From the NCBI GenBank assembly GCA_900542005.1, contig UQLW01000005.1, positions 45,579 through 109,578 on the forward strand: DNA of 64,000 bases, written 5' to 3'. Below the pieces are notes generated by a model, which worked only from the letters and a program-made list of their open reading frames with translations, did not search any database and had not been told where the DNA came from. Position 1 is the stretch's first letter. Each line of letters opens with the position of its first letter. Made by a program: the position numbers and the translations under genes. The DNA is from an uncultured Eubacteriales bacterium. GTDB lineage: Bacteria > Bacillota > Clostridia > Christensenellales > UMGS416. This document shows positions 33,849 to 41,782 of the stretch, piece after piece.

Positions 33849-34496
33849 ATGGCAACCTATCGCGAAATTGCCGACGGCATCCTGGCTGGTCGTGCAAAGG
33901 TCGTAAAGCAGCTGGTGACCGACGCGCTGAACGAGGGTATGGACGCGGAGGAGATTTTGAATCAGGGCCTGATCGTAGGCATGAATGAAGTGGGCGTCCT
34001 TTTCAAGAATAACGAAATCTATGTACCCGAGGTTCTGGTAGCGGCCCGCGCCATGTATGGCGCGCTGGATATTCTGAAGCCCATCCTGGCTAAGAAGGAT
34101 GTAAAGAGCGCCGGCGTGGTAGCGGTCGGTACGGTTCAGGGCGATTTGCACGATATCGGCAAGAACCTTGTCGCTATGATGCTGGAGGGTAATGGCTTCA
34201 CGGTCGTCGATTTGGGCGTTGACGTAAGCCCCGAGCAGTATGTCGACGCTGTGGTCAATAAGGGCGTACAGATTGTCGCCATGTCGGCGCTGCTGACCAC
34301 CACCATGCCGATGATGAAGGAAACGGTGGATGCCCTGGTTGCCAATGGCCTGCGCGATAAGGTCAAGATTATGATAGGCGGCGCGCCCGTCACCCAGAGC
34401 TTCTGCGATGAGATCGGCGCGGACGGTTATTCTTCCGACGCCGCTTCGGCCGCCGAGCTGGCGAAGCGCCTGATCGCCGAGCTGGAAGGCAAGTAA
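33849..34496 (+). CDS. corrinoid (cobalamin-binding) protein of methyltransferase systems (215 aa)
   Basis: A methyl carrier protein holding a corrinoid cofactor. Residues about 1-85 are the four-helix cap (GLIVGMNEVGVLFKNNEIYVPEVLVAARAM). Residues about 88-215 are the B12-binding Rossmann domain with GDLHDIGKN, His101 as the lower cobalt ligand, MSALLTTTM, and IGGAPVTQSFCDEIGADGY. It resembles MtaC/MtbC/MttC-type proteins that take methyl groups from methanol, methylamines or methoxy compounds. No substrate methyltransferase or reactivator is encoded nearby, so the substrate cannot be told. The start follows GAGGGAGGATTAGCAA. It is a single-gene unit. Confidence 0.93.
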   Translation: MATYREIADGILAGRAKVVKQLVTDALNEGMDAEEILNQGLIVGMNEVGVLFKNNEIYVPEVLVAARAMYGALDILKPILAKKDVKSAGVVAVGTVQGDLHDIGKNLVAMMLEGNGFTVVDLGVDVSPEQYVDAVVNKGVQIVAMSALLTTTMPMMKETVDALVANGLRDKVKIMIGGAPVTQSFCDEIGADGYSSDAASAAELAKRLIAELEGK

Positions 34497-34513
34497 ATTA
34501 CCGGATTTCGTTC

Positions 34514-34552
34514 AAACCGCTTTGCGTGTACCCCATGCAAAGCGGTTTTTTT
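34514..34552 (+). terminator. terminator after the corrinoid protein gene
   Basis: A 11-bp stem AACCGCTTTGC/GCAAAGCGGTT is followed by seven T residues. Confidence 0.9.
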
Positions 34553-34660
34553 ATTGGTTCAATTTTGAACGGACGCCCCGGTATCTGCTGAACTAGACAG
34601 AAAAAAGCGGTGAAGAGGATGGATATTTTTTACATATTGGGACTTTTCTTGTTTTGGACC

Positions 34661-34688
34661 GTGACAAGTATGGATTTTTTTGTATAAT
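34661..34688 (+). promoter_or_regulatory. promoter of the surface-polysaccharide gene cluster
   Basis: GTGACA (34661-34666) and TATAAT (34683-34688) are 16 bp apart. The leader of about 95 nt contains a repeated ATTGCAG (34720s and 34740s) and short inverted pieces; no known riboswitch is recognised in it. Confidence 0.65.
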
Positions 34689-34787
34689 GAAGACATGCAA
34701 TCAATCAGGAATATGAATTGCAGAAGATTTACCTTTGCTTTACAATTGCAGGTTTTGTAATTTACAAGGGCTGAGGAGCATGCTTGT

Positions 34788-35573
34788 ATGAATAAAACAC
34801 AAATTTACTATCCCAGGACCTTCCGGCGGTTCAAAGCGGATTACAAGAACCAGTGGCTCTTTGTGCTGCTTTGCGTGGCGCCCTGCCTTCTTCTCTTTTT
34901 GTTCTTTTACAGCCCCCTTAGCCGCCTGCTGTGCCAGGGTGTCCAGTGGTGCCTGCGGGGCGTATTCGGCGATCAGGCGATTTCGATTGGGTATGGCGAG
35001 TATTTGCCGGTATTAGGGGGCGTATATTATCTTGCCGTCCCCAACCAGCTTCCGGGGCCTGCCTTCTGCCTGGTCAACCTGGCGGTAACCCTGGCGCTGC
35101 TGGCCCTTTGCTTCACCCGGCGCAATCGGGGAAAGCCGCTGGCTATCTACCTGGCCATCGCGCTGCTTATTCATCTGATTTCCTGTATCTATTTTTTGCT
35201 GGCGGCCGATTTTTTCCCTTATACCGCTACCCAGTATTCTGAGCTGTATATGAAGCAGCAGGTGGGGATATGGCTTTCTTTTTTAGCCATTGCGGGCTTT
35301 ATTACGGGATTTATGAACAATGGGACCCTGCTGTCGCGGTGTGTAACCTTTTTTGGCATTATGGTATATTCCTTTGTCTTTGGCAGCGTGCGATATCTGG
35401 TCTTTCTTTTTATCGTATCCAAGGCATCCTCGCTGTATATGCCCAGTATGTTCTTTACGCTGGGACCTTTCTTTGATTTTCTGTATCTTGTCTATTTTTA
35501 CGGGGTTTTTGTCCGCCACGTCATTACCAGGGTCAATACAGGCGAAAGGAGGTCGGTATGGGAATGGTTCTAG
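34788..35573 (+). CDS. multi-pass membrane protein, first gene of the polysaccharide cluster (261 aa)
   Basis: Unrecognised. Six or so hydrophobic helices are visible (about 24-46, 70-85, 90-110, 117-142, 162-182, 186-245 in two or more spans), with short basic loops between them and an N-terminal YYPRTFRRFKADYKNQW. No catalytic motif stands out. It overlaps the start of the glycosyltransferase gene by 16 bp, so the two are probably made together and may form a complex, comparable to the small membrane partners of processive synthases. That partnership is inferred from position only. Confidence 0.7.
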   Translation: MNKTQIYYPRTFRRFKADYKNQWLFVLLCVAPCLLLFLFFYSPLSRLLCQGVQWCLRGVFGDQAISIGYGEYLPVLGGVYYLAVPNQLPGPAFCLVNLAVTLALLALCFTRRNRGKPLAIYLAIALLIHLISCIYFLLAADFFPYTATQYSELYMKQQVGIWLSFLAIAGFITGFMNNGTLLSRCVTFFGIMVYSFVFGSVRYLVFLFIVSKASSLYMPSMFFTLGPFFDFLYLVYFYGVFVRHVITRVNTGERRSVWEWF

Positions 35574-36835
35574 GGATTATGAAGGCATATTTTATCTGCA
35601 CCGTCATATTGATGCTGCTGTATGCGGTGCGCCATGCCATTTTCTCCTATAATCGGATGTTTGCCCGGCAACGGATGTACTACAGCGATATCTATGACAG
35701 CCAGATGCCCTTTGTGACGGTGCTGATTCCCATGCACAACGAGGAGAAGGTGCTGCATTTCTGCCTGGACGCCCTGCTGGCATGCAATTATGACCGGGAC
35801 CGGTTGGAAATTATCCCGATTAACGACAATTCCTCCGACAAGACGGCGCAGCTGCTGGAGGAATATCACAGCCGCTATCCCTTTATTCGGCCGCTGCACC
35901 GCTCCGAGGGGGAGCGGGGAAAGCCGGCGGGCCTGAACGACGCTATGAAGCTGGCGCGGGGGGAAATCATCATCGTGTTCGATGCGGATTACCGTCCGGC
36001 CAAAGACCTCCTGACCTCGCTGGCGCTGGCCTTCCAGGATCCGGAGGTCGGGGCTGTCATGGGCCGAGTGATCCCCTATAATGTCGATACCAATATGCTG
36101 ACGCGGCTGCTGAATCTGGAGCGCTCCGGAGGGTACCAGGCCGATCAGCAGGCGCGCTATAACCTGCGCACCCTGCCGCAGTATGGCGGGACGGTGGGCG
36201 GCTTCCGGAAGGAATTCATGGTAAATTCCGGCGGCTTTAATACGCGGGTGCTGGCTGAGGATACGGAGCTTACCTACCGGCTTTATACCCAGGGCTGGAA
36301 GGTCATCTATGCCAATAATGCAGAGTGCTATGAGGAGGTTCCGGAAACCTGGGCAGTCCGAGGCAGGCAGGTGCGCCGCTGGTCCAGCGGGCACAACAAT
36401 GTCATGTTCCGGTATTTTTTCAAGGTTATTTTTTCCCGGCATATGAATCTTCGGGAAAAGCTCGACGGGCTGATGCTGCTTTTGGTCTATGCGGTGCCCT
36501 TCCTGCTGGCCCTGGGCCTGGTGGATTCACTCGCCCTGTTCTTCCTGGGAGAGATGAACGTATTCGCCGGTTGGTGGGCGGTCTTCTTTGTCGGCGCCTA
36601 TAACAGCTATGGGAATTTTGCGCCCTTTTATGAAATCGCTACGGCGCTGATGGTGGACGGCCTTAAATCAGACGCCCGGCTTATGCCGCTTCTGACCTTC
36701 AATTTCTATTTCTATATGTGGAATATCGGGCTGGGCTTTATGGATGCGGTTTCCGACCTTTTGACCAAGCGCAAGGTAAAATGGGCAAAAACGGAACGAT
36801 TTGCTACCGCCAAAAAGGAGACGAAAAAGCTATGA
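35558..36835 (+). CDS. processive family-2 glycosyltransferase (425 aa)
   Basis: A membrane synthase that would extend a polysaccharide from a nucleotide sugar and move it outward. After one N-terminal helix (about 8-28) the GT-2 domain has all the hallmarks of cellulose/chitin/PNAG-type synthases: first aspartate in PINDNSSDKT (Asp90), FDADYRP (Asp142, Asp144), GTVGGFRKEF, the ED pair in VLAEDTELTYRL (Glu234, Asp235) and Q271xxRW (QVRRW). Three or four C-terminal helices follow (about 300-325, 330-350, 380-400). There is no PilZ domain. The start at 35558 follows AAAGGAGGT. The polymer is unknown; the epimerase gene in the cluster hints at HexNAc sugars. Confidence 0.9.
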   Translation: MGMVLGIMKAYFICTVILMLLYAVRHAIFSYNRMFARQRMYYSDIYDSQMPFVTVLIPMHNEEKVLHFCLDALLACNYDRDRLEIIPINDNSSDKTAQLLEEYHSRYPFIRPLHRSEGERGKPAGLNDAMKLARGEIIIVFDADYRPAKDLLTSLALAFQDPEVGAVMGRVIPYNVDTNMLTRLLNLERSGGYQADQQARYNLRTLPQYGGTVGGFRKEFMVNSGGFNTRVLAEDTELTYRLYTQGWKVIYANNAECYEEVPETWAVRGRQVRRWSSGHNNVMFRYFFKVIFSRHMNLREKLDGLMLLLVYAVPFLLALGLVDSLALFFLGEMNVFAGWWAVFFVGAYNSYGNFAPFYEIATALMVDGLKSDARLMPLLTFNFYFYMWNIGLGFMDAVSDLLTKRKVKWAKTERFATAKKETKKL

Positions 36836-38667
36836 CGGTTCTTATGATAGCTGCTATCGCCATTTTTGCCATTATGCTCCTTTTTCCCCTTGTCATGAGC
36901 GCGCTCAGTGCCCGGCAGGATCCGGGTAAGGCTTTGGATATCGACCAGAATCGTTCGCGTAATCCACGGTATTTTGGCCTTTCCTTTGCGGCGCTGATGG
37001 AGAAAGCCCTGGAACGATACCAGGGGGATGGCTCCATCATGATATCCAAGCAGGAAACCCTGCTCTTAGCCGACACCATGGAGCCGGAAAGCTTTCCGGA
37101 GGTCTGCACAAACGTGGTGTATGCCGCGGAAAAAAGCTTCCGCCCGCCAGCCGGCGTAAGCTTTGAGAAAGAGATCTATTGCGCTCAGAATGCATACCTG
37201 GATGGAATTTACCAGCTGCGTGCGATCTATGGAAAAAAGTCGGTGATCCTGGGCGAGGGTACCAAGCTCGCGCGATGGGCTGATGCGGAGGGCACCGTCA
37301 CCTGCTACGATCATTGCGACCTGGGGATCAGCGTCAGCAGCGCGTCAGAGCTTATCATCGGACGCGATTGTACCTTCAGGCGGCTCTATGCTCCGGCAAT
37401 AAGTCTGGGCTATTCCTTTGATCATGGCGGCGCTCAGCCTAATCAGGCTGCGGCGATGGTGAAGACGGTGCTTCGGGATAACGTGGTCCGCAACATCCGC
37501 TATGTGGATGACGATCATACCGACGAGCAGGGGATCTTGGCCGCTACCATCATTTCAAAGCATGCGGTGTCGGTGCTGGAGGGGTTGACCGTTCAAGGCC
37601 ATATCCGATCCCATAAATCCATTACAATTCACGACGGCGCAACGGTTTGCGGCAACCTGTTTGCCGAAGGAGATATTTACTTGGGGGAAAATGCCCGTGT
37701 GCTGGGCAACGTGTTCACCCAGCAGCGGGTAATCACCCAAAACGGCGTGCAGATCGGTCAGTATGGCGAGATCAAATCGGTCATCGCCCGAGACCGCATT
37801 TACTTTGGCGCAGATTGCAAGGTATATGGGTATATCAGTTCGGAGACGGAGGCAGTCTGCTGCCCGGACGCAGATTGGCCCCTTCTGGATGAGGAGGAAG
37901 AGGCGCGGCTGCTGCAGGAGAGTCTTAAGCGGACGAAGAAAAGCCAGGTACTGCCAGTGACGCAGCGAGCGGTCTTCCGCGATGCGGAAGAATTTGATCA
38001 GATGAGCGCGGAGGTATTCCGCAAAAACCCCCATCTGACGGAGGCCATCATTCCGGAAGGCGTTCGCTGCATCCGCGCAAGCTTTTTCTATCAGTGCCCT
38101 CAGCTGAAGCGGGTCAGTCTGCCCTCGACGCTGGAAGAGATCGAAGCCTATGCATTCTGGGGCTGTTCGTCCCTCCAAGAGATCAATCTGGGCGAATGCC
38201 GGCGCCTAAGACGGATTGGCGAATCGGCCTTTGCAGGCTGCTCTTCGCTGCGGGAGGCGGTGTTGCCGCCATCCATCGCGCAGATCGACAGTGCGGCGTT
38301 TATGGACTGCTCCAGCCTGCGCCGGTTAAGCTTTCCGGCTGCCTGTGCGCTTACGGCGCTTCCGGGGCATATTCTGCTGGGGTGCAGCCGCCTGGAGGCG
38401 CTTGATCTGCCGGAAGGCCTGACAGCCGTGGGCATGAGCGCATTTTATGGCTGCCAAAGCCTGACGGCGCTTACGCTGCCTGCCAGCGTTACGGCCATCG
38501 GCGGCTTTGCCTTTTCAGGCTGCAGCGGCCTGCGGGCTTTGACGATACCAGCCGGGCAACTGACTGCAGAACCCAACCTACTGAAGGGGCTACCGGCGGA
38601 CACGCGGCTGATCGTGCCTTCAACTGAGGTACGCGAGAAGCTGGAAAATTTGCGTAAGGAGGAATAG
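36832..38667 (+). CDS. membrane-anchored beta-helix plus leucine-rich-repeat protein (611 aa)
   Basis: A single N-terminal helix (about 2-24) anchors a long protein. The middle (about 130-340) reads as a polymer-forming, bactofilin-like beta-helix with short regular repeats (VLEGLTVQGHIRSHKSITIHDGATVCGNLFAEGDIYLG, NARVLGNVFTQQRVI). After an acidic linker, residues about 395-595 are BspA-type leucine-rich repeats (CPQLKRVSLPSTLEEIEAYAFWGCSSLQEINL and further copies). The combination suggests a scaffold that binds a polysaccharide or protein. The start ATG overlaps the glycosyltransferase stop as ATGA, and is preferred over the longer frame from 36718, which lies inside that gene. No enzymatic motif is seen. 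Confidence 0.8.
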   Translation: MTVLMIAAIAIFAIMLLFPLVMSALSARQDPGKALDIDQNRSRNPRYFGLSFAALMEKALERYQGDGSIMISKQETLLLADTMEPESFPEVCTNVVYAAEKSFRPPAGVSFEKEIYCAQNAYLDGIYQLRAIYGKKSVILGEGTKLARWADAEGTVTCYDHCDLGISVSSASELIIGRDCTFRRLYAPAISLGYSFDHGGAQPNQAAAMVKTVLRDNVVRNIRYVDDDHTDEQGILAATIISKHAVSVLEGLTVQGHIRSHKSITIHDGATVCGNLFAEGDIYLGENARVLGNVFTQQRVITQNGVQIGQYGEIKSVIARDRIYFGADCKVYGYISSETEAVCCPDADWPLLDEEEEARLLQESLKRTKKSQVLPVTQRAVFRDAEEFDQMSAEVFRKNPHLTEAIIPEGVRCIRASFFYQCPQLKRVSLPSTLEEIEAYAFWGCSSLQEINLGECRRLRRIGESAFAGCSSLREAVLPPSIAQIDSAAFMDCSSLRRLSFPAACALTALPGHILLGCSRLEALDLPEGLTAVGMSAFYGCQSLTALTLPASVTAIGGFAFSGCSGLRALTIPAGQLTAEPNLLKGLPADTRLIVPSTEVREKLENLRKEE

Positions 38668-39744
38668 ATGAATCGAGTAAAGGCCACGCTGGCTGGCTTC
38701 GCGTTTCTGGCGGTGATCGTGCTGCTCTGCGCGGCCGCCACGGTTGCTGAGCGCTCCATGGCTGCGAATGCGGCTGTGAAGGAGGCGGAAACAACAACGC
38801 CCGCCTATGGAGAGCAGGGGCTGCCCTACGGCCAGGCGCTTTCCTCCGAGATCCTGGATCAGGATGAGGAATACCTTTATTTCAGCGACCGCGTCCTGCA
38901 ACGGTTTCATTACGACAGGGAGGCGGTAGAGATCACCCGGGCCGCCCTGCAGGCGGCGGTGGATTCCGTACCCGATGGGGTCAATACCTATGTCATGCTT
39001 ACGCCGCTAAGGATTGTAACAGAGCCGGCGTATGCCGGTTATACCGATGACGTTGCGGTGGCCATTGATGAGATCTATGGAATGCTGGAGGGAGGCGCGG
39101 TGACGCTGGACGCGACAGGCGCGCTCATATCCCATGGAGATGAATACGTATTTTTCCGGACGGACGATTCATGGACGGCACTGGGAGCCTATTATGCGGC
39201 AGAGGTATTTGCCCAGGCCGCAGGCATTGAGCTGATGGGTCTGGATGGATATATGGTGGATCGGATTCGTCCCTATATTGGATCCTTGGGCACACTGGAA
39301 AAGGCGCAGATTGATATGGATGAACGGGATTCGGTATTTTATTATATCCATCCTGATAAGAAGAATTGGGAAACCGTTGTGAAGCGTAGGGGAAAGGATG
39401 ATTATGCAACGATGGAGGTACCCGCTGTAGCGCGATCCCGGCGCGGTACAGATATCTTTATTGGCGGGACATACTCGCATGCAGTACTGCAAGGAGATGC
39501 CTCAAATGACAGGACACTGCTGATTGTGGGCGATTCCAGTGCAAAGTTTTTCGCTCCCTGGATGACGCCTTATTATGAAAATGTCTATGTGATCAATACT
39601 GCCTGGTACCAGGGCGGGGCCGAGGGCTACCAGGCGCTGTGGTCGGAATATGCCATTACCGACTGTATTTTTCTGGAAAGCGCGGATTCCTTTGGGGACA
39701 CGGTGGAAAACCAGCGGCTGAAGAAGCTGGGGGGAGGCGAATAG
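38668..39744 (+). CDS. DHHW/AlgJ-like membrane-anchored protein with altered active site (358 aa)
   Basis: One N-terminal helix (about 7-27) then an extracytosolic domain related to the SGNH-like DHHW/AlgX/AlgJ group, which O-acetylates exopolysaccharides. The eponymous motif reads FFRTDDSWTALGAYYA, so Asp is kept but the catalytic His is replaced by Ser. The nucleophile block LLIVGDSSAKFFAPW is present near residue 285. No MBOAT acetyl donor gene is in the cluster. It may bind polymer rather than acetylate it. It begins directly after the upstream stop, with AAGGAGG as ribosome binding site. Confidence 0.7.
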   Translation: MNRVKATLAGFAFLAVIVLLCAAATVAERSMAANAAVKEAETTTPAYGEQGLPYGQALSSEILDQDEEYLYFSDRVLQRFHYDREAVEITRAALQAAVDSVPDGVNTYVMLTPLRIVTEPAYAGYTDDVAVAIDEIYGMLEGGAVTLDATGALISHGDEYVFFRTDDSWTALGAYYAAEVFAQAAGIELMGLDGYMVDRIRPYIGSLGTLEKAQIDMDERDSVFYYIHPDKKNWETVVKRRGKDDYATMEVPAVARSRRGTDIFIGGTYSHAVLQGDASNDRTLLIVGDSSAKFFAPWMTPYYENVYVINTAWYQGGAEGYQALWSEYAITDCIFLESADSFGDTVENQRLKKLGGGE

Positions 39745-40380
39745 ATGGACGTGATTGGGGAGATCATCCGGCTCATCGGTGAACGGCTCCAGGTGGCGGC
39801 GCTGCTGGCGCCCTTCCGTCCATATTGGATGATCCTGATGGGCTGCCTTGCCCTTGCCAGCTGTTTTGCCGGGTATAAGGTTTTCCGCGTAGCGGGCGCG
39901 GTGGCCGCCTTCTTTCTGACAGCGTTAGGGATAACCTGCTGGATGACGGGGCATGCCAGCCACGGCTCTATGGTTACGGCGCTTTCCATCCTGGGGGTAA
40001 TCGCCGCCTTTGCCGTCTATTTTCATCCGCCGCTCAGCGCCGGTATCCTCTGCGGCCTATGGGGTTATGCGCTTTCCGGGCTGGCGACGGATATAGGGTG
40101 GATACGGCTGCTGATTGCCCTGGCTGCCGCCGCTTGCTCCATCCGATGGTCCGGGCACGTCCTGATTCTCATGAGCGCAATATGGGGGGCCTTTGCGGCG
40201 CCGGAGATTCTGGATGGTTGGCTCCCGCTTACAACGGGCCTGCGTTGGCTGCTGAGCGTCCTGTTGGCACTTATGGGCCTGGCGGTACAGTACGGGACGA
40301 ACCGCCAGGCGGTGCGCCTGCCGGATGCGCTTCTGCGCCTCCGCATGGGCTATTCCGTGAGAAAGGAGGAGCGGCCATGA
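39745..40380 (+). CDS. seven-helix membrane protein of the polysaccharide cluster (211 aa)
   Basis: Unrecognised beyond a likeness to DUF4203/TMEM198-type membrane proteins. About seven hydrophobic segments run from residue 25 to 182 (PYWMILMGCLALASCFAGYKVF, GAVAAFFLTALGITCWMTG and so on), with a soluble amphipathic N-terminus and a basic C-terminus. The start follows GGAGGCGAATAG, immediately after the previous stop, and the end overlaps the VTC gene as ATGA. Possibly a transporter or assembly platform; no evidence for either. Confidence 0.65.
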   Translation: MDVIGEIIRLIGERLQVAALLAPFRPYWMILMGCLALASCFAGYKVFRVAGAVAAFFLTALGITCWMTGHASHGSMVTALSILGVIAAFAVYFHPPLSAGILCGLWGYALSGLATDIGWIRLLIALAAAACSIRWSGHVLILMSAIWGAFAAPEILDGWLPLTTGLRWLLSVLLALMGLAVQYGTNRQAVRLPDALLRLRMGYSVRKEERP

Positions 40381-41057
40381 TTTCGGTATACCGTAAAGAG
40401 ATTAAATATGTCATCTCCCTGACGGACTTTTACCGGGTACAGGAGCGGCTAGCCTGCTTTTTGACACCGGACGCATATAGCGGGCCAGACGGCTACCGGG
40501 TGCGGTCCCTGTATTTTGATTCGATCACCGATCGGGATCTGTACGATACGCTTTTTGGGCTAATGGAAAAGCGCAAGATCCGCCTGCGGATCTATTCGCC
40601 GCAGGACGAGCGGGTAAAGCTGGAGTATAAATGCAAATCCGGTACGGACGGAGTAAAAAAGACCCTTACGGTTTCCAAGGCCCAGGCGCGGCAAATGATA
40701 GCGGGCGATTTCAGTTTTCTGGCCGATGCGGGCGATGAGCTTTCCCGGCAGCTCTACATCCGGCTACTGTCGGGAGGCTACAGCGCGAAGAGCATCGTGG
40801 AGTATGCGCGCAGGGCATACCTGTATCCGGCAGGCAATGTGCGGATTACCTTTGACACCCAAACGGCGGGCGGTTGCGTGCCGGGCGCCTTTTTCGATAC
40901 CCATCCGGCGCTCTTCCCACTTCTTCCTCCGGATGTTGGTGTGCTGGAGGTGAAATACACCGGGCTTTTGCCGGCAATTTTTAAGGAAGTGGTAGCCGGC
41001 CTGGACTCCTTGGCCACCTCGAACAGCAAATATGCCCAATCCCGTTTCCTCTACTGA
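40377..41057 (+). CDS. VTC-domain polyphosphate polymerase-like protein (226 aa)
   Basis: A stand-alone VTC domain, the tunnel-shaped fold that in yeast makes polyphosphate from ATP. Basic and acidic tunnel residues are visible: YRKEIKYVIS (Arg6, Glu8, Lys10), YRVRSLYFDS, EKRKIRLRIYS, VKLEYKCK, VEYARRAYLYP, VLEVKYTGLLP and SNSKYAQSRF. There is no SPX sensor or membrane segment, as usual in bacteria. The bacterial product is not established. It is followed by DUF4956, its frequent partner. The start at 40377 overlaps the preceding stop as ATGA, with GAAAGGAGG upstream; the longer frame from 40059 lies within the previous gene. Confidence 0.88.
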   Translation: MISVYRKEIKYVISLTDFYRVQERLACFLTPDAYSGPDGYRVRSLYFDSITDRDLYDTLFGLMEKRKIRLRIYSPQDERVKLEYKCKSGTDGVKKTLTVSKAQARQMIAGDFSFLADAGDELSRQLYIRLLSGGYSAKSIVEYARRAYLYPAGNVRITFDTQTAGGCVPGAFFDTHPALFPLLPPDVGVLEVKYTGLLPAIFKEVVAGLDSLATSNSKYAQSRFLY

Positions 41058-41090
41058 AACACGGCAAATAAAGAAGGAAGGAACCTAAAC

Positions 41091-41771
41091 ATGAAAGATT
41101 TGATCCTTGAAAGCTTTACCAACCTGAGCTCGCTCGATCTGAACACGATCCTTTTGAACAATTGCGTGACGGTTATCCTTGTGCTGTTCATGATGTTTAC
41201 CTACCGCATTACATATTCAGGAACGGCCTATAGCCGGAAATTCAACATCTCCCTGGGGATGATGACCATCGTCACGACGCTGATTATGAGCGTGATCAGC
41301 AGCAACATCGCCCTTTCCCTGGGCATGGTCGGTGCCCTCTCGATTATCCGCTTCCGTACAGCGGTGAAGGATGTGCGCGACGCTACCTACATCTTCTGGG
41401 GAATAGCCGTCGGAATCTGCTGCGGCGTATCCCAGTATATTCTGGCCGCTATAAGCTCGGTGGTTATCTTCCTGTTCCTGGTAGTATTCCGTCAGGTAGG
41501 GCCCGACGGTAAGCTGCTGCTGATCGTGCGCAGCGAGCTTGCTGCGCAGAATAAGGCGGAGGCTGCCGTCTTACAGCATTTCGGCAAGGCTGCGCGCCGC
41601 CGCATGAAGAACGGCACGCCGGAAATCTGCGAGCTGGTTTATGAGGTCAGCCAGAGCGCCATCAAAAAGGCCGATGAACGGGCGAAGATCGATATCGTTC
41701 AAAGGCTTCTGAAGATTGAAGGCGTACAGAACGCCAACCTGGTCGAGCAAACCGACGACATCAGCCGGTAG
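41091..41771 (+). CDS. DUF4956 membrane protein (226 aa)
   Basis: A four-helix membrane protein of the DUF4956 family. ALSLGMVGALSIIRFRTAVKDVRDATYIFWGIAVGICCG is the conserved central segment. The C-terminal 80 residues form a soluble ferredoxin-like cap (LLLIVRSE, EICELVYEVSQSAIKKA, VQRLLKIEGVQNANLVEQ). Members are commonly encoded with VTC and CotH proteins, as here, which points to a joint pathway, perhaps moving a phosphorylated polymer across the membrane. The start follows AAGGAAGGAACC. Confident on family, open on function. Confidence 0.9.
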   Translation: MKDLILESFTNLSSLDLNTILLNNCVTVILVLFMMFTYRITYSGTAYSRKFNISLGMMTIVTTLIMSVISSNIALSLGMVGALSIIRFRTAVKDVRDATYIFWGIAVGICCGVSQYILAAISSVVIFLFLVVFRQVGPDGKLLLIVRSELAAQNKAEAAVLQHFGKAARRRMKNGTPEICELVYEVSQSAIKKADERAKIDIVQRLLKIEGVQNANLVEQTDDISR

Positions 41772-41782
41772 GGGATGAGAGT

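Noticed and set aside
34689..34787. A cyclic-di-GMP or other riboswitch in the leader of the polysaccharide cluster
   Set aside because: Only a short repeated ATTGCAG and weak pairing can be seen; none of the conserved elements of a known riboswitch class is found.
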